Shown here: in pieces, positions 1-7,885 of the stretch
Position numbering within the stretch: position 1 is the first letter of the stretch
How the letters are laid out: every line of letters starts with the position of its first letter
Assembly: GCA_011772495.1 (NCBI GenBank)
Contig: WVZL01000004.1
Location: 1 to 64,000, forward strand
Direction: 5' to 3'
Source of the DNA: Candidatus Aminicenantota bacterium
GTDB taxonomy: Bacteria; Acidobacteriota; Aminicenantia; Aminicenantales; Aminicenantaceae
DNA length: 64,000 nucleotides
Notes under the pieces: generated by a model
What the model was told of the DNA's origin: nothing
The model's database searches: none
Seen by the model: the letters and a program-made list of their open reading frames with translations, nothing else
Program-made: the position numbers and the translations under genes

Positions 1-28
1 GTTCAGGGGAATAGCGCTTTCTGGCCAT
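1..28 (-). CDS. IS3-family transposase OrfA, N-terminal 9 residues only (partial)
   Basis: The minus strand shows an AAGGAGGAGG ribosome binding site at 31-40, followed by ATG at 28-26 and the residues MARKRYSPE before the window ends. Many IS3-family OrfA proteins (helix-turn-helix DNA-binding subunit) begin with this kind of sequence, followed by a QII-KLREAE segment that would lie outside the window. The gene would run leftward out of the window, with OrfB beyond it. Nine residues are little evidence on their own. The IS-like end at base 94 raises confidence. Confidence 0.6.
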
Positions 29-94
29 ATCCTCCTCCTTTCGTCCAGCTCAATTATAACTCAAAGACTGGATCAATCTGAGGGGGTCAGGTCA
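1..94 (-). mobile_element. End of an IS3-family insertion sequence, cut by the window edge
   Basis: Read on the minus strand, the element begins at base 94 with TGACCTGACCCCC. This has the 5'-TG terminus and GACCCC-rich inverted repeat common at IS3-family ends. About 65 bases further in lies a strong ribosome binding site and the first codons of a transposase OrfA. The element enters a TPR coding sequence that resumes directly at bases 95-96. The other end, the second inverted repeat and the target duplication lie outside the window. The assignment rests on the terminal bases plus the OrfA start, and the exact IS3 subgroup is not determined. Confidence 0.72.
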
Positions 95-186
95 ACTATA
101 AGAAGTCATTGGAGTTGAATCCGGATAATGAAAACGTAAAAAAGGCATTGAAAAAGTTGAAAAAAGATTCATTCAGCCTGAACTAA
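95..186 (+). pseudogene. 3' remnant of a TPR-repeat protein gene, interrupted by the IS
   Basis: The frame that contains bases 97-99 reads YKKSLELNPDNENVKKALKK, then a short lysine-rich tail and a TAA stop at 184-186. This is the typical last TPR helix pair plus capping helix (YxxSLELNPxNxxA/VxxxLxxL). No start codon lies upstream. The frame meets TGA at 79-81, inside the IS end. The simplest reading is that the insertion sequence split a longer TPR protein whose 5' part lies left of the window. Confidence 0.65.
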
Positions 187-205
187 TATGGATTAATGAT
201 ATATT

Positions 206-532
206 GTGGGAATTATTGCTCCAGCAATAATCTACAGTCAACTTGATGACCATGCCCTGTTCATGGAGGCACGAGCTCACACATATTACATGAGGAAAGA
301 TTTGGAAAAAGCTAGAGAGGATTATGAGAATATCGTTATCCTTACGCTTGGCCGATTGCATTGTGGAGATATTTTTGCCAAGAGCTATTATATGCCCGGT
401 ACGATCTATGAAAAAAAGGGTTGGCCGGGCAAATCCATCGAGAACTACGAGAAATTCCTAGACCTCTAGAAAAACTCCGGTCCCGGCCTCCCTGAAGTCG
501 AAGATGCGAAGCAGAGGCTGGCTAGGTTGAAG
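206..532 (+). pseudogene. Second TPR-protein C-terminal relic with an in-frame amber codon
   Basis: The frame from 206 encodes TPR-like helices (DLEKAREDYENI; then SYYMPGTIYEKKG; then SIENYEKFLDL) and stops at TAG 467-469. Reading on in the same frame gives KNSGPGLPEVEDAKQRLARL. This continues the usual ending of this TPR class, in which the stop position is normally tryptophan (FLDLWK). A TGG-to-TAG change is therefore likely. The frame is also closed upstream by TGA at 197-199, so the N-terminal part is gone. It is best called a decayed gene and not a short protein. Confidence 0.6.
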
Positions 533-552
533 ATCCAGCGGAGCATTTTGTT

Positions 553-584
553 CCATGTGGGTTCGAATCCCTCCTCCGGCACCA
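553..584 (+). other. Orphan 3' end of a tRNA (T-arm, acceptor strand and CCA)
   Basis: Bases 557-561 (GTGGG), 562-568 (TTCGAAT) and 569-573 (CCCTC) form a T-arm with the GTTCGAAT-type loop. They are followed by the 7-base acceptor strand CTCCGGC (574-580), a discriminator A and an encoded CCA (582-584). The expected 5' acceptor strand GCCGGAG, D-arm and anticodon arm are absent in the preceding 90 bases, which instead read as TPR-relic coding sequence. The acceptor strand would suit a tRNA-Leu-type gene, but the identity cannot be fixed. Such tRNA tails are typical products of integration at tRNA genes. Confidence 0.6.
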
Positions 585-675
585 GTTATTCCCATTGCAA
601 GTGTTTGACTTTACCTGCAAACAGCCTTGATAAAAAGCTATATTTTTCGTTGCAGGTCAATCAGATTTTATTTCG

Positions 676-704
676 TTGATTTAATATTTTTTATTTGCTA
701 TAGT
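676..704 (+). promoter_or_regulatory. Candidate sigma-70 promoter for the PilZ gene
   Basis: TTGATT (676-681) and TATAGT (699-704) are separated by 17 bases in an AT-rich stretch about 95 bases upstream of the PilZ start codon. The match is by eye only. Confidence 0.4.
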
Positions 705-800
705 TCTTCACTGAAATTCTGAGCGCTTAGATTTTTTGCTGTGGAGGCATGTCTGAGACGACAAAAATTATAGAATGAAAGGGCTTTTAGGGAATGTAAA

Positions 801-1163
801 ATGAGAGAGAACAGAGAATATGTAAGGCTGGATTCAAATTTGAGGGTAAACTGGAGAAAGATCGTGGAAACGACCGACCATATTGTAGAATTTCCGGATG
901 TTACTACGAATATTTCTGCAGGCGGGCTTTGCATGATTATGCATGAGAGAATAAATGTGGGAGATGAATTGAAATTAAGAATGGAATTGCCCTCAAAAAA
1001 ATTCATCTACGCCCAGGGGATAGTCCTTTGGATTAACGAATTTGAGATAAACAAAAGACTAGGCAAAAGGATCTATTATACAGGGATTGAATTCACAGAG
1101 CTTCATGGTGAATTTCAACACGCTTTAAAAGAATTTGTACAAACTAACCTGCCGTCGAAGTAA
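801..1163 (+). CDS. PilZ-domain protein
   Basis: This is a single-domain protein of 120 residues, the usual size of a stand-alone PilZ domain, which binds cyclic di-GMP and changes the activity of a partner. The N-terminal arginine motif is present as R5xxxR9 (RENREYVR), and the second motif appears as NISAGG (residues 37-42), close to the D/NxSxxG consensus. Downstream strands (KLRMELP, GIVLWINE, YTGIEFTEL) follow the PilZ beta-barrel pattern. The ATG at 801 is preceded by AGGGAATGTAAA, which gives a modest ribosome binding site. No cyclase, phosphodiesterase or motility gene lies nearby, so the partner is unknown. It is probably transcribed alone or with the small gene at 1287. Confidence 0.8.
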   Translation: MRENREYVRLDSNLRVNWRKIVETTDHIVEFPDVTTNISAGGLCMIMHERINVGDELKLRMELPSKKFIYAQGIVLWINEFEINKRLGKRIYYTGIEFTELHGEFQHALKEFVQTNLPSK

Positions 1164-1286
1164 GAATCATCAAGCCGATTGAAAGACAGAATCAGGGTCT
1201 GGATAGATTTTTTGGAAAAATTGGATCAGTGAAGCTGCTGATTCAGTAGACGGCAAGAGTACTTCTTAAATAAAGGGGAGCTAATC

Positions 1287-1484
1287 ATGAAGAGACATCC
1301 ATTTGTGAATACAAACCTCATCCAAACATTAGAAGAAGAGATAAAGTCATTCGAAGAGGGGAAGTCCAATGTAGAGCAAGCCAAATCCATCGTCAAAGTT
1401 GCCCAAAGGTTGATTTCTTTCAAAAAACTTGAAATTGAAGAAGAAGAAAAAGTGCTGAGGGAATTATTAAGAAAGATAAAGTAG
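1287..1484 (+). CDS. Small helical hypothetical protein (65 aa)
   Basis: A good ribosome binding site (GGGGAG, 1275-1280) precedes ATG 1287. The product is 65 residues, very rich in Glu and Lys, and looks like one or two long amphipathic helices (IQTLEEEIKSFEEGK; FKKLEIEEEEKVLRELLRKI), perhaps a coiled coil. I do not recognise a family. The ribosome binding site, the composition and the position 123 bases after the PilZ gene on the same strand support a real gene, but no function can be assigned. The last codons include a run of acidic residues, so chance low-complexity coding remains possible. Confidence 0.55.
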   Translation: MKRHPFVNTNLIQTLEEEIKSFEEGKSNVEQAKSIVKVAQRLISFKKLEIEEEEKVLRELLRKIK

Positions 1485-1991
1485 TTTTAAGGCTGATCTC
1501 GACGAATGACAAATGGTGGCTCACTACAGATTTCTTGCATATTTCCTGGAAATAATTTCCGTTGATATTTTAAGTGGATGTGTTAGACTGTTAATAAGCC
1601 TTGTTGTGCTGGCTGGGCAAGGTAAGATAATAATTGCCTTCCTTCATATTTCTCCCTATTGCCTAATTTTCCCCAAACCCAAACACAGCCAGCACTGTGC
1701 TTGCTTCTTTTGATACCTTAGGGCAAGATTACAGCTGTAATTGATCAAGTATTTTGCGAAATTTTCTTTACCTCTTTCTTACTTTTTAATAAACTTAAGC
1801 GTCTGCATTCAGGTTTTACAAAACAGGAGTATGGCTAGAAAGATTAAATACCTTTTGAATTTTTTTTTTGATTGAGAGAAAATAGGAAACCAAACGAAAT
1901 TCTATGAAGTATTATGAATAGGACTTCATAAGCAAGCCTTCTTTTTTTCAGACAAGAAGAGCTTAGGATAAAAAGAATTTTGGAGAAGAAG
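1485..1991. other. Gene-free interval of about 500 bases
   Basis: No convincing coding sequence was found. A plus-strand open frame at 1513-1713 has no ribosome binding site and an unnatural hydrophobic composition. The interval contains a short perfect palindrome, AGCACTGTGCT (1691-1701), without a T-run, and several AT-rich stretches that could hold a promoter for the downstream DUF362 gene. It may be decayed coding sequence, but nothing recognisable remains. Confidence 0.5.
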
Positions 1992-2996
1992 ATGAACAAA
2001 TGGAATGGATTCCCTTTAAATCGCCGCGAGTTTATCAAAGGCTCAATGATAGGTTTAGCCTGTTTGCCGAACCTGGATTTTTCATCGTTCCTGGAGAAGG
2101 AGAAAAGTAGAAAAACAAAGATCGCTCTCTTTAAAACCCAAGACCGGAAACAAGGGGTCAGCAAAGTTCTAGAAGCATTGGATTTTGCTCCTGTAAAGGG
2201 AAAGAAAGTGATGATCAAGCCTAACTTCAACACAGCTGATCCAGTACCTGCGTCCGCTCACAATGATACTCTTATCCAGCTGATTCAGGAATTGAGAGAG
2301 CGAGGAGCCGTGGAAATAACAGTTGGAGAAAGGAGCGGCCCTCCTCCGACTCAGAAAGTTATGGAAGACAAGGGCATTTTTCGGTTAGCTCAAGAGATGA
2401 ATTTTAAGATCATAAATTACGAAGAACTCGAGGAGAAAGATTGGGTTCATTTCAATCCTCCTGGAAATCATTGGAAGGAAGGATTCTATATCGCCCGCCC
2501 AGCTGTTGAAGCTGAATACTTTGTTTCCACTTGCTGTCTAAAGACTCACCAATACGGAGGAGTCTTTACCATGTCTTTAAAATTAGCAGTAGGCCTTACA
2601 CCCAAGAGATTGATGAGAGAGCTTCACAGCTCTCGTCTGGATATGAGAAGAATGATTGCGGAATTGAGTCTTGGATACAAGCCTCGATTGATTGTTCTCG
2701 ATGGAGTGGAAGCCTTTGTTGATGGCGGACCTTCGACGGGAACAAAAAAAGAGGCCAATGTCTTTCTAGCAGGGACGGATCTTATTGCAGTTGATGCAAC
2801 AGGCGTTGCGATCCTGAAAGAGTTAGGCTCCAATCAAGCCATCATGGAGCGAAAGATCTTCGAGCAAGAGCAAATCGCCAGAGCTGTGGAGCTGGGTCTA
2901 GGAATAAGAGGTCCTGAACAGATTGAATTCCTAACGCCGGATGAGCCCAGCCATGAATATGCTGAAAAGCTGAAATCTATCTTAGACCAAGGCTGA
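1992..2996 (+). CDS. DUF362-family protein with a twin-arginine signal
   Basis: ATG 1992 is preferred over the upstream TTG at 1980 because GGAG (1982-1985) sits six bases before it. The 334-residue protein starts with a Tat-type signal, NRREFIKGS at residues 10-18, followed by a hydrophobic stretch. Export in folded form by the Tat system is therefore likely. The rest matches DUF362: KVMIKPNFN near residue 80, then AEYFVSTCCLKTH and a conserved GGVFTMSLKLAVG segment. DUF362 proteins often carry ferredoxin-type clusters, but no CxxCxxC set is visible here, so this is the cluster-free form. The substrate is unknown. It is followed 84 bases later by a nitroreductase on the same strand, which suggests a redox-related pair. 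Confidence 0.75.
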   Translation: MNKWNGFPLNRREFIKGSMIGLACLPNLDFSSFLEKEKSRKTKIALFKTQDRKQGVSKVLEALDFAPVKGKKVMIKPNFNTADPVPASAHNDTLIQLIQELRERGAVEITVGERSGPPPTQKVMEDKGIFRLAQEMNFKIINYEELEEKDWVHFNPPGNHWKEGFYIARPAVEAEYFVSTCCLKTHQYGGVFTMSLKLAVGLTPKRLMRELHSSRLDMRRMIAELSLGYKPRLIVLDGVEAFVDGGPSTGTKKEANVFLAGTDLIAVDATGVAILKELGSNQAIMERKIFEQEQIARAVELGLGIRGPEQIEFLTPDEPSHEYAEKLKSILDQG

Positions 2997-3080
2997 TCGT
3001 TTTCCCTTGCCTGTTCAGGAATTGTTATATTGAATTTTCAGGAATAATAACCAAGAATTAATCGGTTCTTGATAATAAAA

Positions 3081-3656
3081 ATGACCCTATATGAGGTGCT
3101 TCTCACCAGAAGGTCTATCCGCCAGTTCAAAGCCCAGCCCGTTTCCAGGAATATCTTAGAAAAATTAGTCAATGCCGCCAGACTGGCTCCCTCGGCAGCT
3201 AATATTCAACCTCTGGAGTTTGTGGTTGTCGATGAAGAAGAGGTCAGGGGAAAGATTTTTAGCTGTCTAAGGTGGGCGGCCTATATAGCGCCTCAGGGCA
3301 ATCCAAGACCAGGTCATGAACCTATGGCTTATATTATTATTCTGGCTAACACCGGAATAAAAGAGAAAGGATATGAATATGATGCTGGAGCGGCCATCGA
3401 GAACATGATCTTGGCCGCCTGGGACCAAGGTATCGGCAGCTGCTGGCTTTTATCAGTAGAGAGAGATAAGATCCAAGCTGTGCTAGAAATCCCTAAGACT
3501 CATAGGATTGACTCTGTTTTAGCTTTGGGTTACCCTGACGAAGAGCCTGCGGTAGAGGTCATGGAGGACTCGGTGAAATACTGGAAAGACAGTACGGGAA
3601 GACTACATGTTCCGAAAAGAAAGCTTGAGGATATCATTCATTTCAATAAATTTTAG
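3081..3656 (+). CDS. Nitroreductase-family flavoprotein
   Basis: The 191-residue protein begins with the classic nitroreductase entry RRSIRQF (residues 9-15), which contributes to FMN phosphate binding. LAPSAANIQPLEFVVV (about 37-52) is the usual second FMN motif, and GIGSCWLLS lies in the C-terminal half. ATG 3081 gives the standard family N-terminus MTLYEVLLTRRS. A TTG at 3069 would add four unlikely residues. Members reduce nitro compounds, quinones or enones with NAD(P)H, or act as dehydrogenases. The specific substrate cannot be read from sequence. The gene lies between DUF362 and a small membrane protein on the same strand. Confidence 0.85.
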   Translation: MTLYEVLLTRRSIRQFKAQPVSRNILEKLVNAARLAPSAANIQPLEFVVVDEEEVRGKIFSCLRWAAYIAPQGNPRPGHEPMAYIIILANTGIKEKGYEYDAGAAIENMILAAWDQGIGSCWLLSVERDKIQAVLEIPKTHRIDSVLALGYPDEEPAVEVMEDSVKYWKDSTGRLHVPKRKLEDIIHFNKF

Positions 3657-3680
3657 CCTTTCGTGAACAGGGAGGAAGGG

Positions 3681-3821
3681 ATGCGTGTCCTAGGTTTTAT
3701 CTTCTTGATAGGCGGGATTCTTATAAAATTGCTAAGCCCTATGACCTTTCCCCTTAGTTGGATTTTTGTAGGATTAGGAGCCTTAATCGTAATCATTTCT
3801 TTCTTAACTAAGAGAAAATAG
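3681..3821 (+). CDS. Small membrane protein (46 aa), hypothetical
   Basis: A strong ribosome binding site (GGGAGGAAGGG, 3670-3680) abuts ATG 3681, and the frame ends at TAG 3819-3821. The product has two hydrophobic segments, about residues 2-18 (VLGFIFLIGGILIKLL) and 24-41 (PLSWIFVGLGALIVIISF), joined by a short proline-containing turn. It ends in TKRK, a positive-inside C-terminus. It starts 24 bases after the nitroreductase stop and is probably co-transcribed with it. No family is recognised. The combination of ribosome binding site, two clean membrane helices and basic tail makes it a credible gene despite its length. Confidence 0.65.
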   Translation: MRVLGFIFLIGGILIKLLSPMTFPLSWIFVGLGALIVIISFLTKRK

Positions 3822-3833
3822 GGGTATGAATCC

Positions 3834-5174
3834 TTATTGGCCCGCTACGGTAAGCTCCTGGATCTTGATGGTTGGCCCTGCGAGAGGAGTATAAAAATTT
3901 AGATCATTTCCTACCATTTGTATTTGATTCAAGATATTCCCCAGATTCCCAGAGATCGTTATTTCAGAAACAGGATAAGCGATTTCTCCTTTTTCGATCC
4001 ACATTCCAAAGGCTCCCCGGGATATATCGCCAGTTATCGGATTGAGGCCGTGGCCAAGGGTTCTGATCAACATCAATCCTTTGTCTACAGAGGCAATGAT
4101 CTCTTCAGGTGTATGATCGCCAGGCTGAAGATAAAAATTATGGGGGCCCACGCTGGCTCCAGCGGCATTACCGGTGGATTTAAGTCTTAATTTTCGGGCT
4201 GCATAGGTATTGCATAGATAATTCTTGAGGATTCCTCTCTCAACCACTGGAGTTTTCTGGCAGGGCATTCCTTCGGAGTCAAAGGGCTTTGAGCCCAGCT
4301 TGCCAGGAAGAAGGCCATCATCGAATACAGTGACCTTTTCGTTTCCGATTCTTTTTCCCAGTCTATCGACCAGGAAGGATGTCTTTTGGTAGATGGATAC
4401 CCCAGATACACAGGAGAATAGAAAACCCAGCAGCCAAGAGGTCATCAAGGATTCGAAAACAACAGGGACTTTCTGAGTTTTAATCTTTCTGGGATTTAAT
4501 TGGCGAACAGTCCTTTCGACTGCTCGAAGAGCGACTTCTTCTGCTGTATCGAGTTCATGGAAATGTCTCTTGGATGAGAACCAGTAATCTTCCACCCGGC
4601 TATCCGTTTCCCCGGCCTGAAGACCAAGGCTTAGAGAACAAAGGGTTTGTTCGTATTCATCAAGAAAGCCATTGGAATTGGCCAAGATGAATTTGATTTC
4701 GTTGGTTTCAAAGTTTGCTCCATGAGAATTGGTGATTCTTTTATCCTGAAGGGCAATTTTTTCTGTATCCTTAGCCAAGGTGATTTTTTTCTCTGGAGGA
4801 AGCTCAAGGATTTCGGGATCATGAAGCTTCAGGCACTCAGGATCATTTTTTTGGAGGGATAAAGGAGGAAGTCCTCCGAATTCATCGGGATTGGCCAGAA
4901 TCGCCCTCTGGATGGACTTTTTCAGGAGATACTGGAGAGTCTCCAAGGATAGGTCAGAGGAAGTGACATAGGCAGTCTTTTGATCCTTGATAACTCTGAT
5001 ACTTAGGTACCTGGGACCAGCCTCCAAGAGATTTTCGATTTCACCAAACCTGATATCTGCCCTGAATTCATATCCATCAATGATGGATACTTCCATTTCG
5101 TCAGCACCTTCCTTTTTTCCGAGAACAATCAGTTCTTCTGCTAAGTCAGCCAGATGAGGACGTTTTTTCTTCAT
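3834..5174 (-). CDS. tldE: TldE/PmbA-family protein (metalloprotease partner)
   Basis: The 446-residue protein belongs to the TldD/PmbA (U62) family but lacks the HExxxH motif of TldD, as expected for TldE. In E. coli TldD and TldE form a heterodimer that degrades unfolded peptides and trims microcin B17 and CcdA. The C-terminal block (NTYAARKLRLKSTGNAAG, then GHGLNPITGDISRGAFGMW, then ISGNLGNIL) is characteristic. The start overlaps the tldD stop by four bases (ATGA), which indicates translational coupling. It is the last gene of a three-gene minus-strand operon. Confidence 0.9.
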   Translation of the reverse strand: MKKKRPHLADLAEELIVLGKKEGADEMEVSIIDGYEFRADIRFGEIENLLEAGPRYLSIRVIKDQKTAYVTSSDLSLETLQYLLKKSIQRAILANPDEFGGLPPLSLQKNDPECLKLHDPEILELPPEKKITLAKDTEKIALQDKRITNSHGANFETNEIKFILANSNGFLDEYEQTLCSLSLGLQAGETDSRVEDYWFSSKRHFHELDTAEEVALRAVERTVRQLNPRKIKTQKVPVVFESLMTSWLLGFLFSCVSGVSIYQKTSFLVDRLGKRIGNEKVTVFDDGLLPGKLGSKPFDSEGMPCQKTPVVERGILKNYLCNTYAARKLRLKSTGNAAGASVGPHNFYLQPGDHTPEEIIASVDKGLMLIRTLGHGLNPITGDISRGAFGMWIEKGEIAYPVSEITISGNLGNILNQIQMVGNDLNFYTPLAGPTIKIQELTVAGQ

Positions 5175-6628
5175 TTGAGTCCTCCCACAGTCATCTTAGC
5201 AATTTTTATCGTCGGGCACCCATCAGTTACCGGTGCTTCTTGTCCTTCTTTCCCACAGGTGCCGGTTTGAAGTCCGAATTTGAGGTCAGAGCCTACCATT
5301 TCAATCTTCTCCAAGATGTCAATGTTACTCCCTATTAAAGTCGCTTGCTTTACTGGAGCTGTAAGTTTCCCCTCTTCCACTAGATAGCCAGAGCTCACTG
5401 AAAAAGTGAATTTTCCCGAATCCTCCACTTGGCCCCCCTGATATTTTTGGGCGTAAAATCCTCTCTCGACTGATTTTATGATTTCCTCTGGGTTGTACTC
5501 CCCTTGATCAATGTAGGTGTTAGACATCCGAGGAAGGGGGATATGGGTGTAATCCTGCCTCCGGCCATGCCCTGTTAATGGCCTCTTCATGAGTTTGGCG
5601 GACAATCTGTCTTGAAGGAGTCCTTTCACCGTTCCTTTTTCGATGAGAGGAGTTTTTTGAGGGATTGTCCCTTCATCGTCGATATTGTAGGAACCTCTAA
5701 AATGAGGAATCGTGGGATCATCATAGATGTTGATTTGAGGACTGCCCACTCTTTTTCCCATCTTGTCCCAGAAAATTGAAGTTTTTTTCCTGTTAAAATC
5801 TGCCTCCAGAAGGTGGCCGACAGCCTCGTGAATCAAGACTCCGCTGTGGCCAGGGGCCAGGATGACTGGCATTTCACCGGCTGGAGCTTCCACGGCTTCC
5901 AAGAGATGCAAAGCTTCTTCAGCCGCTTTCGAGCCTATTTCTTCAGGTTTCAGTTCCTCACTAAAATATTCCATACCCACTCTTCCTCCGCTGCCAAAGA
6001 AGCCGAATTCTCTTTTTTCTCTTTCCTCGGCTATAGCAACACAACTGAGCCTGATCATGGGCCGGACATCTGAGATCATCAATCCTTCTGAATTGACTAT
6101 TGTGAGGTACTGGATTTGGTCTTGGAGGGAAGCCTTTACCTTTTTTATTTTTTCGCCTGAATTCTGGGCAGCCGAATAAGTCCGCTTGACCAAGGAGATC
6201 TTCTTTTCCAGAGACTCTGTCTGGGGAGGAATCAAAAGAGAGTAATAATCATGCTCAATTTTTGAAGAAATGAGGCTAGAGACAGTCTTGAGGGAAGGCG
6301 AGGCGGTGATGGAGGCTGCGGTGAGGGCAGCTTTTTTGATTTTATCAAAGGATAAATCGTTGGTGTATCCGTAGCCGGTTTTTTCTCCTGATAAGACTCT
6401 AATGCCTAAACCCAGGCTTATGGACTCTGCAGTTTCTTTGATTATATCTTCTTCCATATGGATAAGATTATAGTTCTTGTACTCCAGGAATATTTCAGAG
6501 AAGTCTCCACCTTTGGAGAGGGCGATGCTGAGAACATTGTAAAGATCATCTTTGTTAAGTTGAAAGTGGTCTTCGAAGACAAGAGATTGGGGAATTCTTT
6601 TGTCTTTCATCATTTCATCCAGGTTCAT
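5171..6628 (-). CDS. tldD: TldD-family metalloprotease subunit
   Basis: At 485 residues this matches TldD length. The zinc site is visible as HEAVGH in the sequence GHSGVLIHEAVGHLLEAD, and the C-terminus carries the usual GTCGKEGQEAPVTDGCPTIK signature. TldD supplies the catalytic metal centre of the TldD-TldE protease, which cleaves small unfolded peptides inside the oligomer. It overlaps tldE by four bases and begins 19 bases after the upstream flippase-like gene. ATG 6628 has no strong ribosome binding site, and coupling from the upstream gene may help. No peptide precursor for such a protease is seen nearby. Confidence 0.92.
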   Translation of the reverse strand: MNLDEMMKDKRIPQSLVFEDHFQLNKDDLYNVLSIALSKGGDFSEIFLEYKNYNLIHMEEDIIKETAESISLGLGIRVLSGEKTGYGYTNDLSFDKIKKAALTAASITASPSLKTVSSLISSKIEHDYYSLLIPPQTESLEKKISLVKRTYSAAQNSGEKIKKVKASLQDQIQYLTIVNSEGLMISDVRPMIRLSCVAIAEEREKREFGFFGSGGRVGMEYFSEELKPEEIGSKAAEEALHLLEAVEAPAGEMPVILAPGHSGVLIHEAVGHLLEADFNRKKTSIFWDKMGKRVGSPQINIYDDPTIPHFRGSYNIDDEGTIPQKTPLIEKGTVKGLLQDRLSAKLMKRPLTGHGRRQDYTHIPLPRMSNTYIDQGEYNPEEIIKSVERGFYAQKYQGGQVEDSGKFTFSVSSGYLVEEGKLTAPVKQATLIGSNIDILEKIEMVGSDLKFGLQTGTCGKEGQEAPVTDGCPTIKIAKMTVGGLK

Positions 6629-6647
6629 AGATATCGGGAAAACAAAG

Positions 6648-7673
6648 TTAACTCTTTTGGCCTCTAATTCTTTTTAAAAAAGGAAAGGCCAGGATTAGAA
6701 TGCTCATGATTCCTAAAGAATATTCAAAGAGGTTAGTGAGAAGATGAACTCCGATTCCAGAGAGGATAGCTAGTCGTTGCTCGAAATCCATCAATTGAAA
6801 AGTCAAGGCCCAAGCTGATTCCCAAGTGCCAAACCCGGCAATCCCCTTGATTGGCAAAGCCGAAGAAAGTTCGGCTCCTGTAACGCCCAAAATCGTCTTC
6901 CAGAAACTTAATTCTCTAAGAAAAAACCCCTGACTCCTGAGAAGAGAAAAGAGGAGAAAATAAAGAGAAGTATATTTTGCCAGACGAATGGAAAGAGAAA
7001 GCAAGAAAACCGGCCCATAGATCTTTTTCTCTTTGATTTGAGATAGACTATCTATGGTCAAAATGATTTTCTCAACTGAGATTTGGGCCCATTTTTTTTC
7101 TTCGAATTTAAAGGTTTTTAACATCCTCTGGTAGGCCTTCAAAAGGAGGCTGAGTAAGGGAATGATTTTCCATAGGATAACGAATATAAAAATGAAAAAT
7201 ACCAGAGCCACAATCAATAAGGCAAAAGAGGAGATGGCTGTAGAGCCAAGACCTACGATAATGATGGCTGTAACGAGAAAAGGGCTTAAGGTGAGAAAAT
7301 CGAAAACTATGGCGACCACGAAGGAAGAAGCAGCCGCCTCGAAGGGATAATTCAACCTTCTATTCAGAAAATAAATATAGGAAAGCGAGCCTATTCGTGC
7401 TGGGAGGAGGTCGACAAAAAGATTGCGAATTAGAGTGACCAGGAAAATGTTTCCCCAGCCGATAGTCTGAGGCTTGAGAAGCCATTTATAGCGCCAGGCT
7501 CTGAGCACTGCTCCTGCAAGGGCTATGACCATGAAGACAAAGAGAGCAGGGTAGTCAATTCCTTTAAAAGTCTGCACCAAATCCTCGATCTCTATTTGAG
7601 AGAGAAGAACATAAATGAGGACAGCAGTAACAATAAAGGAAAGGAGCAGGTAGAGGGATTTATTTTTTAGCAT
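6648..7673 (-). CDS. Flippase-like integral membrane protein (UPF0104/LPG-synthase TM family)
   Basis: This 341-residue multi-spanning protein has the pattern of the lysylphosphatidylglycerol-synthetase membrane region family (also called UPF0104/YbhN). It shows LRAWRYKWLLKP after the second helix, the conserved FVDLLPARIGSLSYIYFLNR segment and ELSSALPIKGIAGFGTWE near residue 280. Family members are thought to move or synthesise lipids; the exact role here is unknown. It is first in the operon with tldD and tldE. The ATG is only six bases after a TAATAT -10 element (7685-7680), so its mRNA is predicted to be leaderless. Confidence 0.82.
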   Translation of the reverse strand: MLKNKSLYLLLSFIVTAVLIYVLLSQIEIEDLVQTFKGIDYPALFVFMVIALAGAVLRAWRYKWLLKPQTIGWGNIFLVTLIRNLFVDLLPARIGSLSYIYFLNRRLNYPFEAAASSFVVAIVFDFLTLSPFLVTAIIIVGLGSTAISSFALLIVALVFFIFIFVILWKIIPLLSLLLKAYQRMLKTFKFEEKKWAQISVEKIILTIDSLSQIKEKKIYGPVFLLSLSIRLAKYTSLYFLLFSLLRSQGFFLRELSFWKTILGVTGAELSSALPIKGIAGFGTWESAWALTFQLMDFEQRLAILSGIGVHLLTNLFEYSLGIMSILILAFPFLKRIRGQKS

Positions 7674-7679
7674 TTATGT

Positions 7680-7708
7680 ATATTATTTTTCTTCAAATTC
7701 AATGTCAA
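7680..7708 (-). promoter_or_regulatory. Sigma-70-type promoter for the flippase-tldD-tldE operon, predicted leaderless
   Basis: On the minus strand a perfect TTGACA (bases 7708-7703) and TAATAT (7685-7680) are separated by 17 bases. The start codon occupies 7673-7671, so a transcript starting seven bases after the -10 element would begin at the A of ATG. Confidence 0.6.
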
Positions 7709-7847
7709 ATTCCTCTTCTTGGAAAAATAGGGCCTAGCTCTATTATTATCGGGTAAAGTAGACCCATTCCCGAGTTTTCGGTCTAACATGACTGAACTAT
7801 AACAGATTCGGAGAGGCTTCCATTCCTCTCCAGAAGCTTAATAGGAT

Positions 7848-7877
7848 TTGACTGGCACAATAAAAAAAATCTATAAT
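7848..7877 (+). promoter_or_regulatory. Sigma-70-type promoter for nadC-nadB, predicted leaderless
   Basis: TTGACT (7848-7853) and a perfect TATAAT (7872-7877) are separated by 18 bases. The nadC ATG is at 7886, only eight bases after the -10 element, and no ribosome binding site is present, so the mRNA would have a leader of zero to two bases. Confidence 0.6.
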
Positions 7878-7885
7878 TTTTCTGT

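Noticed and set aside
470-584. A complete tRNA gene at the left end
   Set aside because: Only the T-arm, acceptor 3' strand and CCA are present. The sequence before them is TPR-relic coding sequence with no 5' acceptor strand, D-arm or anticodon arm.
1513-1713. Open frame of 66 codons on the plus strand
   Set aside because: No ribosome binding site, mixed hydrophobic and proline/histidine composition without domain pattern, and it lies in a gene-free, AT-rich interval.
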